From NCBI GenBank assembly GCA_012517375.1, contig JAAYVC010000047.1, positions 1 through 53,746 of the forward strand: a stretch of 53,746 nt of DNA. Direction: 5' to 3'. Below the pieces are notes generated by a model. The model did not search any database. It saw nothing but the letters and a program-made list of their open reading frames with translations, and was not told the origin of the DNA. Of this stretch, positions 39,292 to 50,212 are shown in pieces. A program made the position numbers and the translations under genes. This DNA comes from a bacterium (GTDB taxonomy: Bacteria; Hydrothermota; Tepidihabitantia; B3-TA06). The number at the start of each line of letters is the position of its first letter. Position 1 is the stretch's first letter.

Positions 39292-40844
39292 ACCGTTTCA
39301 AATGGGCTCTGGCCCTCGCCTCGGGGTTCATCCTGTCTTTTTCATTCGCTCCTTTTCCTACACGATTCATAGCCTTCGTTGCTTTTGTGCCCCTCTTCTG
39401 GATTCTCGACAACTCCAAGAAGGCTTTTCTATACGGCTGGCTCTTCGGAATGGGTCTTGCCGCAGGTCAAATGTGGTGGATTGTAACCCAGAATTATCCC
39501 TTAAGACCCTTCATACGCTTCCTCTTGATTGCAGGCGTGGTGCTGCTCGTCGCCTTCCTTGGACTCTTCCAGGGACTTTTCGCGTCCGTGACGAAAAGAC
39601 TCGGGCTGTGGTCAGCCCCTTTAGCGCTGCCAGCCGTAGAGATGCTGAGGGAGCTTACCGATATCGCCTTTCCCTGGGAACTGCTGGGATACAGCGTTAC
39701 GCCTTGGCCTTTGTTTACTCAGACCGCCTCTCTGTGGGGGGTATACGGTCTGGGTTCAGTAATAATGCTCGTGAACGTTTCCTTGTACAAGCTAATCAAG
39801 GAATGGGCAGACCGCAAACTCAGACTGAGATGGTCGTTAGCGCTTGCCGGAACCGTCCTGTTCGTTACAGGGTTCGGAGCCGCACGGCTTCTTAGCGTGC
39901 AGAGGAATTCAAGGGAGCTTAAGGTCGCCCTGCTCCAGCCGAACATACCCACAGTCATGAAAGGGTCGCTTGCAGAGCGGGACTCTCTGGTAAACGCAAT
40001 GCTAGATCAAACAAGGGACGCGGAGAAAGGCAAACCCGATCTTATCTTGTATCCGGAAACCGCAACGCTCGCGGATTTAACAAGACCGTCCAGATACACC
40101 GACGGCTATCTCAGGCTGGCTGACAGCATCGATATACCAGTGGCTACCGGAATAATATACTGGGTCCAGGAAGCGACCCGCTGGAGATTTGCAAACTCGG
40201 CAACCGTTATCGACAAGGATGGAAGGATAGGAAAAATCTACATAAAGATCAGACTCGCCCCTTTCGGCGAAACGATTCCCTTCGAGAACGTCCTTCCGTT
40301 TCTCGCTAAGATTGACGTTCAAGGCGGACATCATTACAGAGGAAAGGAGTATGTGGTGTACGAGGATGCGCCCGTTCCTTTGTCCTTTCTCATCTGCTAC
40401 GAATCCATATTTCCACTTCTAACGAGAAACTTCGTTCACAAGGGCGCAAGACTCCTCTGCAACGTCACGAACGATGTATGGTTCGGCCAGGCGGAAGGAC
40501 CACGACAGCACGCGGAGATGGCAGTTCTGCGCTCGGTCGAGAACGGGGTGCCCTTGATAAGAGCGGCAAACAACGGCATTTCTATGATTGTAGACCCTTA
40601 TGGAAGAGTGCTTAAGCAGAGCCCGTTGATGGTAAAAACAATAGTCGAGGGAAAGGTCCCCCTTGCAGTAGGTCCCACAATATACACCGTTTTCGGATTC
40701 CTTTTCCCCTACATTGCGGCGGCTGCCGTGATTTCTCTATTAGTCGTCAAGCGAGTCCGGAAAGGTGGACGAACCAGGCAGCAAGCTGCGAGAGAACAAG
40801 ATTCCCCTCGACAATGGTCTCAAAGAAAACGTCGGAGTAGTTAG
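39288..40844 (+). CDS. lnt: Apolipoprotein N-acyltransferase
   Basis: About 518 residues with multiple N-terminal TM helices, then the nitrilase domain (ALLQPNIPTVMKG, LILYPETATLAD with Glu, YIKIRLAPFGETIPF with Lys, FLICYESIFPLLTRNF with Cys, NDVWFGQAEGPRQHAEMAVLRSV). It adds the third acyl chain to lipoproteins. No ATG or GTG precedes the first TM helix; the frame extends upstream to CTG 39288, which overlaps the previous stop as CTGA and gives the conserved N-terminal region LASGFILSFSFAPFP. The GTG at 39387 would delete that helix. The 3' end overlaps the convergent ispH-ubiA gene by 98 nt. Confidence 0.9.
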   Translation: MNRFKWALALASGFILSFSFAPFPTRFIAFVAFVPLFWILDNSKKAFLYGWLFGMGLAAGQMWWIVTQNYPLRPFIRFLLIAGVVLLVAFLGLFQGLFASVTKRLGLWSAPLALPAVEMLRELTDIAFPWELLGYSVTPWPLFTQTASLWGVYGLGSVIMLVNVSLYKLIKEWADRKLRLRWSLALAGTVLFVTGFGAARLLSVQRNSRELKVALLQPNIPTVMKGSLAERDSLVNAMLDQTRDAEKGKPDLILYPETATLADLTRPSRYTDGYLRLADSIDIPVATGIIYWVQEATRWRFANSATVIDKDGRIGKIYIKIRLAPFGETIPFENVLPFLAKIDVQGGHHYRGKEYVVYEDAPVPLSFLICYESIFPLLTRNFVHKGARLLCNVTNDVWFGQAEGPRQHAEMAVLRSVENGVPLIRAANNGISMIVDPYGRVLKQSPLMVKTIVEGKVPLAVGPTIYTVFGFLFPYIAAAAVISLLVVKRVRKGGRTRQQAAREQDSPRQWSQRKRRSS

Positions 40845-42486
40845 ATTCGCTTCTGGTCAGCCATAATGCAATAAAGGCGTAAACCAGGTTGACTATGAGG
40901 AAAAGGGATACCGCAGAAGTCCAGCCAAGGATGAAGGAGAAGACCATAGAGCATGCGGACAGCGCGAGAACAAAAGCGCCGAGCCTTCTTGTCCTGCTTT
41001 CTCCGACGAGAACTGCCACAGTTTCCCTGCCGACCATCCTGTCGCCCTGGACGTCCCTGATGCTGTAGACAAGCGAGCGCGTGAATGCGAGGCTGAATAC
41101 GAAGAACGCTGCGATTCCTGTGGCCGGAGTAAAGCGGGATCCGCTGGCTGGAACCACCAGCAGCGCGATTATTACGGTCCAAGCCATGCCGAGGAACAAG
41201 TCTTTTGAGCCCGGGATATCCATGAGCCTTCGCGGTCCGACTCTTCCTATCTTGAAAAGCTCCATGCGGTATACAAGACCGAGGAGGGACATGGCGAATA
41301 TAATGATGAACGCCAGCGGGCCAAGGAAGTACGCGAAAACGAGTGACGATGCCGTCGCAACAATCCCGAGGGTCAAAAGAAGTCTTCTGAATCGCTCGTA
41401 GAATCCCACCCTTGCAGGATAGTTAATCTCCGTAGTGAAACGGTCTGTGAAATGGTTTAAAAGATGCATGGCAAAGATGTATGCGGCCACTATTATCTGA
41501 TAGGGCAGTTCAGGTTCAATACCCTGAAGACGCGACGCGGCATACAACAGCTGCGCCGCTCCAAACGCAACCAGGATATTGCTGCGAACAATAAACCTCC
41601 AGAATTCAAGCAAGAACAATAGAAAAGAAGGTTTTACCGCGACCGTGACGTCGAGGGAATGAAGAATCCTTCTTATCATCCAAGATGGAGTCGAGGCTCC
41701 CGCGGCAACGCCAACGGTTTCGAAGCGAGCCAATTCCTTACGAGGCAGATCGGCTTCCGTTTCAACCTGGAAAGCAGGTATCCCTTCATTCTTCGATATC
41801 TCAACCAGTCTTTGAGTGTTGGCGCTCTGGAAACCGCCTACTATGACCAGAGCATCGACCTCCCTTGCGAGTCTGCGGACCTCATTCTGCCGCTCGTCCG
41901 TCGCACCGCATATTGTTTCATATATCTCGGCGTCAGGTCTTAGAGCCAGAAGATGGGTCACAAGCTCCTTCCAGAGCGCTATGTTCTGAGTAGTCTGGGC
42001 CATGAAGGAAATCTTATCTGAAGTCGGGATTGTTGAGATAACGGCATCTAGTTCTTTTCTGTCTTTTACAATGCTCGTTCTTCCCTCGGCATGCGCGGCA
42101 ATCGCCTTCACTTCTGAATGCTCGCTGTCGCCGAAGAGTATGACGTGCATGCCCAATCTCACGGCTCTTTCGGCCAGTTGTTGAACCCTTGCGACCTTCG
42201 GGCATGTCGCGTCGATTATCTTTAAGCTTCTATTTCTGAGAGCCGCTTTAGCCTGCGGGGTCACGCCGTGAGACCTTATTATTACGGTTGCCGATTCTGG
42301 AATATCCTCTATCTTTTTTGCTATTCTGACCCCCCTCTGTTTAAGAATCTCAAGCACCTGCGGATTGTGAATCAGCTCACCAAGAGTATAGAGGTTGTCG
42401 CCGTGTATGGCCTCTTCGAATGCTAGGTTTACAGCGCGCCGAACCCCGTAGCAAAAACCTGAGGTTCTTGCTACTTTAATCTTCAC
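40747..42486 (-). CDS. ispH: IspH-UbiA fusion: HMBPP reductase plus UbiA-type prenyltransferase
   Basis: A 579-residue protein. Residues 1-283 are IspH with the three iron-sulfur cysteines C12, C95 and C193 (SGFCYGVRRA, IDATCPKVARV, ICGATDERQ) and PSWMIRRI. Residues from about 284 form a membrane domain of some eight helices with UbiA motifs NHFTDRFTTE (344-353) and RDVQGDR (about 477-483). IspH makes IPP and DMAPP; UbiA enzymes attach prenyl chains to acceptors. A continuous frame joins them. The start overlaps purF by 4 nt. The acceptor is unknown. Confidence 0.9.
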   Translation of the reverse strand: MKIKVARTSGFCYGVRRAVNLAFEEAIHGDNLYTLGELIHNPQVLEILKQRGVRIAKKIEDIPESATVIIRSHGVTPQAKAALRNRSLKIIDATCPKVARVQQLAERAVRLGMHVILFGDSEHSEVKAIAAHAEGRTSIVKDRKELDAVISTIPTSDKISFMAQTTQNIALWKELVTHLLALRPDAEIYETICGATDERQNEVRRLAREVDALVIVGGFQSANTQRLVEISKNEGIPAFQVETEADLPRKELARFETVGVAAGASTPSWMIRRILHSLDVTVAVKPSFLLFLLEFWRFIVRSNILVAFGAAQLLYAASRLQGIEPELPYQIIVAAYIFAMHLLNHFTDRFTTEINYPARVGFYERFRRLLLTLGIVATASSLVFAYFLGPLAFIIIFAMSLLGLVYRMELFKIGRVGPRRLMDIPGSKDLFLGMAWTVIIALLVVPASGSRFTPATGIAAFFVFSLAFTRSLVYSIRDVQGDRMVGRETVAVLVGESRTRRLGAFVLALSACSMVFSFILGWTSAVSLFLIVNLVYAFIALWLTRSESNYSDVFFETIVEGNLVLSQLAAWFVHLSGLA

Positions 42487-43924
42487 GTTTTTTTTGAAGG
42501 TCTTGCAGAATTGCGTTCCGCAGCTATCGTGTCGAGGTCTTCGTCCGAAACTGGAGTGGGATAATCTCCGGAAAAGCAGGCTGTGCAGAAGTTCATCTTC
42601 CTGTCCCCGGCTACCGCTTTTACCATATCTTCGTAGTCCTGATATATCAATCGGTCGGCACCGATAAGACGCTCTATCTCCTTAACGGAATGGTCCTTTG
42701 CTATGAACTCTTCCCTTGTTGCCATGTCTATTCCGTACACGCACGGGAATCGAAGTGGTGAACCGTAGGTCGCATAATAGACCTCCCGAGGTCCTGCCTG
42801 ACGGACGAGCTTAATGAGTTCGAGAGCGGTGTTGCCTCGAACTATAGTATCGTCCACTAAGAGAACGCGTCTTCCTTCCAGTTCGCTCCTGACAGGGTTG
42901 AACTTCTGCCTGACGGACGAACGCCTCTCGGTCTGAGTAGGCATTATGAAAGTCCTCTGTATATATCTGTTGCGGATAAGACCCTCGGAAAGACGCCATC
43001 CTGTTTCCTCGGATACTGCAATGGCTGCCGGTCTTGCCGTATCCGGAACCGCGGATACGACATCCGGCTTAATGCCTGCCTCCAGGCATTTTTTTGCAAG
43101 AAACGCGCCCAGTCTTCTTCTTGCTTCGAGAACGCCTATACCGTCCAGCACCGAGTCCGGCCTGGCGAAATAAACCCATTCGAAAATACAGGGTCTGTGT
43201 TCGCTTTCGGCGATTTTCTTCCGCGTCACCTTGCCGTCAGCTCTCACGTGTACGGCCTCGCCCGGTTCAACGTCTCCCTCGCTGTGAAATCCGAGGAAAT
43301 CAAAAGTTACGGTTTCTGATGAAAAGATGACGGATTTATCCTTTCGGCCCATGACAAGCGGTCTTATGCCGTAAGGGTCTCTGAACGCAAGCAGGCTGCC
43401 GTCGCCCATCATTGTTATGACGGAATATGCTCCGCGAACGCGGTCGAACACTCCCTTGACCGCATCAAACAGGTTCTCCGAAGTAAACGTGTCGATGTCC
43501 TGATGAACCAATTCGTCCGCAAAAACATTCAGTATCGATTCCACGTCGCTAGTCGAATTGAGCTTCCTGCGGTGAACCTTTTCGAGTTCCTGCTTGAGCG
43601 AGAAGAAATTGCTGACATTGCCGTTATGAACCATCGCTATCCCGAACGGATAGTTTACATAGAAGGGCTGGGCATCCTCTGGCGAGCCGCGGCCGATTGT
43701 GGGATAACGGGTCTGGCCTATACCCGATCTGCCGCGCAGCCTTTCAAGGTTCCTGCGCTGAAATATAGATTGAACAAGACCAATACCTTTCTTCAAGTGG
43801 AGTATTCCGTCGAAAGTCGCTATGCCTGCGGCGTCCTGGCCGCGGTGCTGAAGGGTCAAAAGACCCTCGTAAAGATCGTATCCCGCCTCCTTTTCCGTGT
43901 TAAGGATTCCTACAACCCCGCACA

Positions 43925-43925
<1 letters not shown>
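42483..43925 (-). CDS. purF: Amidophosphoribosyltransferase
   Basis: A 480-residue PurF: nucleophile C2 directly after Met (MCGVVGI), LLTLQHRGQDAAGIA, PRPP loop RVLLVDDTIVRGNTALELI, and cysteines in FPCVYGID and NFCTACFSGDYP that fit the iron-sulfur class (Bacillus type) though without a propeptide. It commits PRPP to purine synthesis. It starts by a TGATG overlap with the divIC-like gene. Confidence 0.95.
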
Positions 43926-45525
<1,600 letters not shown>

Positions 45526-46848
45526 TTATGACTCGCCTGACAAGCTGTTATATTCAGCTCTGCGTTCAGGGTAAAGAGGAAAACTCTCGCAGAGCGCCTT
45601 GACCTGCGCCTTTACTCTGGGATATACGCTTTCATCATCGATGTCAGAAATAAGTTCATTTATTAATGCGGCGACCTGAGCCATCTCAGCCTCTTTCATG
45701 CCTCTGCTCGTCAGCGCAGGCGTTCCAAGACGTATTCCGGATGCGACGAACGGTTTTTCCGGATCGTACGGGATGGTGTTGCGGTTGCAGGTTATCCCGA
45801 CTCTTTCGAGACGGTTCTCGGCTTTTCTGCCCGTAACGCCTTTGGGCCGCAGGTCGACCAGCATAAGGTGGGTGTCAGTGCCTCCGGCAACCATGCGGAA
45901 GCCGTGTTTAGTAAGTTCCTCTGCCAGTTTCTTTGCATTCAAAATGACCTGCTTCTGGTAGGCGGTGAAATCGGGTGACATGGCTTCCTTGAAAGCGACC
46001 GCCTTCGCAGCGATAACGTGCTCAAGGGGGCCGCCCTGCATTCCGGGGAAGCTGACCTTGTCTACGGTCTGGGCGTACTGTTTTTTACAGAGGATGATGG
46101 CTCCGCGAGGTCCGCGAAGGGTTTTATGCGTTGTAGTAGTGACAATGTCCGCATAAGGAACAGGAGATATGTGGAGCTTTGCCGCTACAAGACCGGCAAT
46201 GTGAGCCATGTCAGCGACAAGGCTTGCACCTACATCGTCTGCAACTTCGCGGAAACGGTCGAAATGCATTGTGCGCGGATAAGCGGATGCGCCGGCGACG
46301 ATTATCTTCGGCTTGACCTCGCGCGCCTGCTTTGCAAGCGCATCGAAGTTTATCTGTTCGGTCTCAGGGTCTACCTGATACTGGACTACGTTGAAGAATC
46401 TGCCTGAAAAGTTTATCGGATGACCGTGGGAAAGGTGTCCGCCGTGCGAAAGATTAAGGCCCAGAAGGGTATCCCCGGGATTACCCAGAGCGAAGTAGGC
46501 TGTCATGTTTGCCGTGGTTCCGGAATGAGCCTGAACGTTTGCGTGCTCGGCTCCGAAAAGCTCTTTTGCACGTTCTATGGCAAGGCGCTCGGATTCGTCC
46601 ACGAATTCGCAGCCGCCGTAGTAGCGTCCGTACTTGGAGTAGTCCATCTCGCCCGATTCCTTATCCCATTGATAAGGGTAGCCCTCGGCGTACTTGTTCG
46701 TAAGAACCGAACCGAGTGCGGCAATAACGGCTTCGGATACGAAATTCTCGGATGCAATCAATTCAAGCCCTGAATGCTCGCGGTCGGTCTCCTTCTTTAT
46801 TGCCGCAAACACTTCAGGGTCTGTTTCATACAATTTCTTAGCGTTCAT
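45526..46848 (-). CDS. glyA: Serine hydroxymethyltransferase
   Basis: A 440-residue [41 protein letters not shown] region, [15 protein letters not shown], and the PLP lysine in [17 protein letters not shown]. It makes glycine and methylene-THF. ATG 46848 is chosen: AAGGAGG ends 4 nt upstream; the TTG one codon earlier is less likely. First gene of the glyA-eno-divIC-purF-ispH unit. Confidence 0.96.
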   Translation of the reverse strand: MNAKKLYETDPEVFAAIKKETDREHSGLELIASENFVSEAVIAALGSVLTNKYAEGYPYQWDKESGEMDYSKYGRYYGGCEFVDESERLAIERAKELFGAEHANVQAHSGTTANMTAYFALGNPGDTLLGLNLSHGGHLSHGHPINFSGRFFNVVQYQVDPETEQINFDALAKQAREVKPKIIVAGASAYPRTMHFDRFREVADDVGASLVADMAHIAGLVAAKLHISPVPYADIVTTTTHKTLRGPRGAIILCKKQYAQTVDKVSFPGMQGGPLEHVIAAKAVAFKEAMSPDFTAYQKQVILNAKKLAEELTKHGFRMVAGGTDTHLMLVDLRPKGVTGRKAENRLERVGITCNRNTIPYDPEKPFVASGIRLGTPALTSRGMKEAEMAQVAALINELISDIDDESVYPRVKAQVKALCESFPLYPERRAEYNSLSGES

Positions 46849-46945
46849 CAAACCTCCTTATAGAAATCAACTCTTTTCTCAGAGAACTCATGCCGCGTGA
46901 ACATCAAACACTATCACTCTATTTTTAACAAAATCTTGAACTCAC

Positions 46946-46973
46946 ATTTTATTCCCCTTACGCTTTAAGTCAA
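46946..46973 (-). promoter_or_regulatory. Promoter of the glyA operon
   Basis: TTGACT (46968-46973), 16-nt spacer, TAAAAT (46946-46951), leader of about 90 nt with AAGGAGG. Divergent from the GH18 promoter. Confidence 0.72.
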
Positions 46974-46992
46974 GTTCAATGTTTTATTAAAG

Positions 46993-47021
46993 TTGACAAA
47001 ACTCCGGCCTTGGTTTAGAAT
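46993..47021 (+). promoter_or_regulatory. Promoter of the GH18 gene, leaderless arrangement
   Basis: TTGACA (46993-46998), 17-nt spacer, TAGAAT (47016-47021), exactly 7 nt to ATG 47029. The TTG of the -35 box happens to open the same frame but cannot be a start. Confidence 0.8.
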
Positions 47022-47028
47022 TTATTCT

Positions 47029-48330
47029 ATGTTTAATTGCGTATTGGTTCTTCTCTTCAATGCAGGCGGCTGGACGTCCGTACATGAATTCGAATCAAAA
47101 CTGCATCCTTACAAAAGAACAGAGACAAGACTGATAACGGAAACCCGGCCGGGCGAGTTAACCCACGTAGTTTATGGTTTTCTGCCTCACTGGCGCGGTT
47201 CCGGAACATGGGATTTGAAGCTCAATCTTTTGACTCACCTTGCCTGGTTCGGCATAGAACTCGACTCTACAGGGCTCATCAAGGAATACAACGGCTGGCC
47301 AGAGGACTGGCAGTGGCTCAAAGAACACACTCAAGCCTCAGGTGTGAGATTCGATCTGGCGGTCACATGCTTCGACTGGAGCGGCAAGAAGGTCCATACG
47401 CTGCTTGCAGACAGCGCTGCAAGGGCAACCGCTATCCAGACAATACTTGCCGATGCTGAGGGATGCAACGGTGTAAACATAGACTTCGAGCGGCCTTCCA
47501 TGGATGACCGCGACGGATTCGCGCAGTTTCTTGAAGACCTCAGGGATTCGCTTCATCAGAGGGGAATGACTCTTTCCGTAGACCTGACGGCGGTCAACTG
47601 GGGCGAGCGGTTCGACGTCGCGAGGATATCAAAAGCAGTGGACTATATCTTCATAATGGGCTACGACTTCCATTATCCGGGCAGCCCTAATGCTGGACCC
47701 GTGGCGCCTCTAGATGCGGAGACCTACAACATTAAAAAGACCGTCGACTACTATATCGAGCAGTCCGGAGGGCTTTCCGAGCGCTTCATCCTCGGGGTCC
47801 CTTATTACGGCTACGACTGGTCCGTTGCGGACACGGAACCCTATGCAGCAACCAAGGCTCAGGGCACGGCTTATATCTACAGCACTTGCGAGTCCCGCGC
47901 CGAGCAGTACGGCCGCAAATGGCACGAAGCGACCTCCTCGCCCTGGTTTTACTACAAATCGGCAGAAACACTTCGTCAATGCTGGTTCGAGGATACTTTA
48001 AGCCTTTCCCTGAAATTCGATTTATTGAAGGGAAAAAACCTCAGAGGCGCAGGCATATGGGCTCTCACTTACGATAATGGAAGAGACGAACTCTGGAATC
48101 TCCTGGCAAGATTTTTTACCACAGGAATAGCCGAAAAACCAGCGACGGATGCAGAGAAGATTCTCCTTCTGCCGGGCATGGTTTCGAGATCGGACGTAAG
48201 AAACTTTCTAACTGTTAATCCAGAGTATAAGGCCTACGACGTTTCGGGCCGGATGCTTGAAAATCCTCAAAGGGGCGTGATATTCCTGAGGAGTGACACA
48301 AGATCGATAAAGGTTGTGGTTACCAAATAA
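47029..48330 (+). CDS. Exported GH18-like glycoside hydrolase
   Basis: A 433-residue protein with a short hydrophobic N-terminus (MFNCVLVLLFNAGG, probable signal) and a GH18 TIM barrel: LTHVVYGFLPHW, catalytic strand GVNIDFE with D152 and E154 (the first two Asp of DxxDxDxE are Asn), FIMGYDFHYPGSP, FILGVPYYGYDWSV, GAGIWALTYDNGRDELW. This resembles spore-cortex/chitinase-like GH18 proteins acting on GlcNAc polymers. The C-terminus (KAYDVSGRMLE ... GVIFLRSDTRSIKVVV) looks like a shortened sorting domain. Start ATG 47029 from the promoter. Confidence 0.87.
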   Translation: MFNCVLVLLFNAGGWTSVHEFESKLHPYKRTETRLITETRPGELTHVVYGFLPHWRGSGTWDLKLNLLTHLAWFGIELDSTGLIKEYNGWPEDWQWLKEHTQASGVRFDLAVTCFDWSGKKVHTLLADSAARATAIQTILADAEGCNGVNIDFERPSMDDRDGFAQFLEDLRDSLHQRGMTLSVDLTAVNWGERFDVARISKAVDYIFIMGYDFHYPGSPNAGPVAPLDAETYNIKKTVDYYIEQSGGLSERFILGVPYYGYDWSVADTEPYAATKAQGTAYIYSTCESRAEQYGRKWHEATSSPWFYYKSAETLRQCWFEDTLSLSLKFDLLKGKNLRGAGIWALTYDNGRDELWNLLARFFTTGIAEKPATDAEKILLLPGMVSRSDVRNFLTVNPEYKAYDVSGRMLENPQRGVIFLRSDTRSIKVVVTK

Positions 48331-48334
48331 AAGC

Positions 48335-49009
48335 TCAGTCGAACTTACGAAGAGCCTGCAGGAATTCCATTGCTGCCTGCCGGGGATCTAAGGCTCCAAA
48401 TATGGCGGAGATGACGGCTACGCCGTAACAGCCAGCATCCATTAGCTCCGCAACCTTGTCTGGCGTGATTCCTCCGATTCCGTAAACAGGGACCCTGCTT
48501 TCTCTGACCAGTTCCTTGAATATGGGTAAGTCGATGGATGCCTTTTCCTTGGTCGTCGAGGGATAAGGGCTGAGAAGACCTGTATATGAAACGTCTCCCT
48601 TCCCCAATCTTCTCATCTCCTCGATTGCGCCGTAGACGGATACGCCGATGATTGCAGAATGCCCCAGGACCCTTTTTGCCTCGTCTATGCAAGCGTCATC
48701 CGCACCGAGATGGACGCCATCTGCCGATATCTCGCGGCAAAGCTCAGGCGAATCATTAACCACTAGGAGTGCACCGTATCTCCGGGTAAGCTTCCGGATC
48801 TTGAAACCCAGGTCGAGCCGCTCCATAAATGGCGTCTGTTTGAACCTGAGCTGCAGGAACCGTACGCCTGCGTCAAGCACTGATTCAATGACTGGGGCAA
48901 GGCGCGTATTGGGCAGAACCTTTTCGTCCGTTACGGCGTAGAGACGAGGAAGATCCCCTGGAGGAGAAGGTTGAGAGCAAGAGCCCGAATTGGATTCTTT
49001 CGCAGACAT
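48335..49009 (-). CDS. thiE: Thiamine phosphate synthase
   Basis: A 224-residue ThiE: RLYAVTDEKV, FLQLRFKQ, VNDSPELCREISADGVHLG, GVSVYGAIEEMRRLG, GIGGITPDKVAELMDAGCYG. The product loop reads LLSPYPSTTKEKA. It joins the thiazole and pyrimidine halves of thiamine. The first 20 residues are a nonconserved extension. It follows the AIR-synthase-like gene by 20 nt. No TPP riboswitch motif is seen upstream of the pair. Confidence 0.9.
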   Translation of the reverse strand: MSAKESNSGSCSQPSPPGDLPRLYAVTDEKVLPNTRLAPVIESVLDAGVRFLQLRFKQTPFMERLDLGFKIRKLTRRYGALLVVNDSPELCREISADGVHLGADDACIDEAKRVLGHSAIIGVSVYGAIEEMRRLGKGDVSYTGLLSPYPSTTKEKASIDLPIFKELVRESRVPVYGIGGITPDKVAELMDAGCYGVAVISAIFGALDPRQAAMEFLQALRKFD

Positions 49010-49029
49010 TATTTCTGCTTCGGCAGACT

Positions 49030-50091
49030 TTATCCCCGCATTGCCCTGTCGAAGGCGGACCAGAACGGGTCAACCCTTGGATGTTCAAGCGCCTGCCGCC
49101 TGCCCTCGCGGATAGAGGTTATTCCGTCGGAAGAGGAAAGGAACCTTCCTATCTGGGTTATCGGAGTGTTGCGGCTCTCCATATGCCTGGAGAAAGCCTC
49201 CCAGTGTTCGGGTACTACTGCCAGAATGAGCGTTCCTTCGCTTATCGATATTTCAGGCTGCATTCCGAACATCTCGCATATTGAGCGCACCTCAGGATAG
49301 ACGACTACCTTTTCGAATTCCAGTTCCAGCCCGACGCCTGAAGCCTCAGCCATTTCTATCGCCGCACCGATAACCCCGCATTCAGTTGCATCATGCATAG
49401 CTCGAACGCCTTTATCGCGCACGCCGAAGCGCGCAGCAGCCAGCGCATCGTCCACTGTGCTCATGAGATTGAATATCTCCCAGCCTTTTTTTGCCGTAGC
49501 CTCGCCGAGACGGTCCTTTATCTTATCCTGAAAGAGACGGCTGAATATCCCTACTGCCTCGACCGCCGCGCTCTTGGTCATGGCGAGTACGTCTCCCGGC
49601 TTGGCCATCTGAGGTGTTATGTAGGAATCCTCGCCGCCTACCGCGATGAAGGTGGCTCCGCCGACCATAGGATAATCCGTACCCGTGTACCGCGCAGTGT
49701 GTCCGCCTATTACTGCAGCACCGTATTTTTTTGACTCACGGTCAAACACCTTCCACACCTTTGCGAACTCCTCCTCCGTAATGCTCATAGGCAGATTGAA
49801 ATCAACGACAACGTACGAAGGCGCTAATCCTGAGGTTGTAACGTCGGACGCCAGGATGTGCCATGCGAACCATGCCGCTTCCTCCCATCCGTATGGCGGT
49901 ACGATGTATATCGGGTCTGTGGTGACAGCCATAACCTTTCCGGGAGAAGTGCGAACGATGGAAATATCCACCCCGTGGTGAGGTCCAACTAGAACCTCAG
50001 GACGGCTTGCTCCCAGTGAAGGATATATTACCGATTTGAAGAATTCAGGCGATATCTTGCCTATATCTGGAAATTTGGCTCCACGATTCAA
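49030..50091 (-). CDS. AIR synthase-related protein (PurM/HypE/ThiL superfamily)
   Basis: A 353-residue protein with the two-domain PurM fold: HHGVDISIVRTSPGKVMAVTTDPI, HILASDVTTSGLAP, GGHTARYTGTDYP, KPGDVLAMTKSAAVEAVGI, MHDATECGVIGAAIEMAEASGVG. Known members use ATP to activate or phosphorylate substrates. It is not clearly PurM, HypE, SelD or ThiL. The tie to thiE hints at a thiamine-monophosphate kinase-like role (inference). Start TTG 50091 with GGAGC upstream. Confidence 0.82.
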   Translation of the reverse strand: MNRGAKFPDIGKISPEFFKSVIYPSLGASRPEVLVGPHHGVDISIVRTSPGKVMAVTTDPIYIVPPYGWEEAAWFAWHILASDVTTSGLAPSYVVVDFNLPMSITEEEFAKVWKVFDRESKKYGAAVIGGHTARYTGTDYPMVGGATFIAVGGEDSYITPQMAKPGDVLAMTKSAAVEAVGIFSRLFQDKIKDRLGEATAKKGWEIFNLMSTVDDALAAARFGVRDKGVRAMHDATECGVIGAAIEMAEASGVGLELEFEKVVVYPEVRSICEMFGMQPEISISEGTLILAVVPEHWEAFSRHMESRNTPITQIGRFLSSSDGITSIREGRRQALEHPRVDPFWSAFDRAMRG

Positions 50092-50132
50092 ATCTGCTCC
50101 TAGGTTAGTTGAGTTACAATGATGTAAGGCAG

Positions 50133-50161
50133 ATTATATGGTCTTTTACGCTTTTTGTCAA
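50133..50161 (-). promoter_or_regulatory. Promoter of the AIR-like / thiE operon
   Basis: TTGACA (50156-50161), 17-nt spacer, perfect TATAAT (50133-50138), leader of about 35 nt. Confidence 0.82.
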
Positions 50162-50162
50162 A

Positions 50163-50189
50163 GAAAAAAGGGTGCGCGAAGCACCCTTT
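50163..50189 (-). terminator. Terminator of propeller gene 1
   Basis: AAAGGGTGC / GCACCCTTT hairpin with T-run on the minus strand, overlapping closely the promoter region of the thiE unit. Confidence 0.9.
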
Positions 50190-50212
50190 AGAAAATCCAA
50201 TGGCCGATAGAC

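Noticed and set aside
46849-46940. Riboswitch in the glyA leader
   Set aside because: The roughly 90-nt leader holds only a weak CTCT/AGAG hairpin; no glycine, THF or SAM riboswitch core was recognised.
50092-50132. TPP riboswitch upstream of the thiE operon
   Set aside because: The leader is too short and lacks the conserved CTGAGA element.
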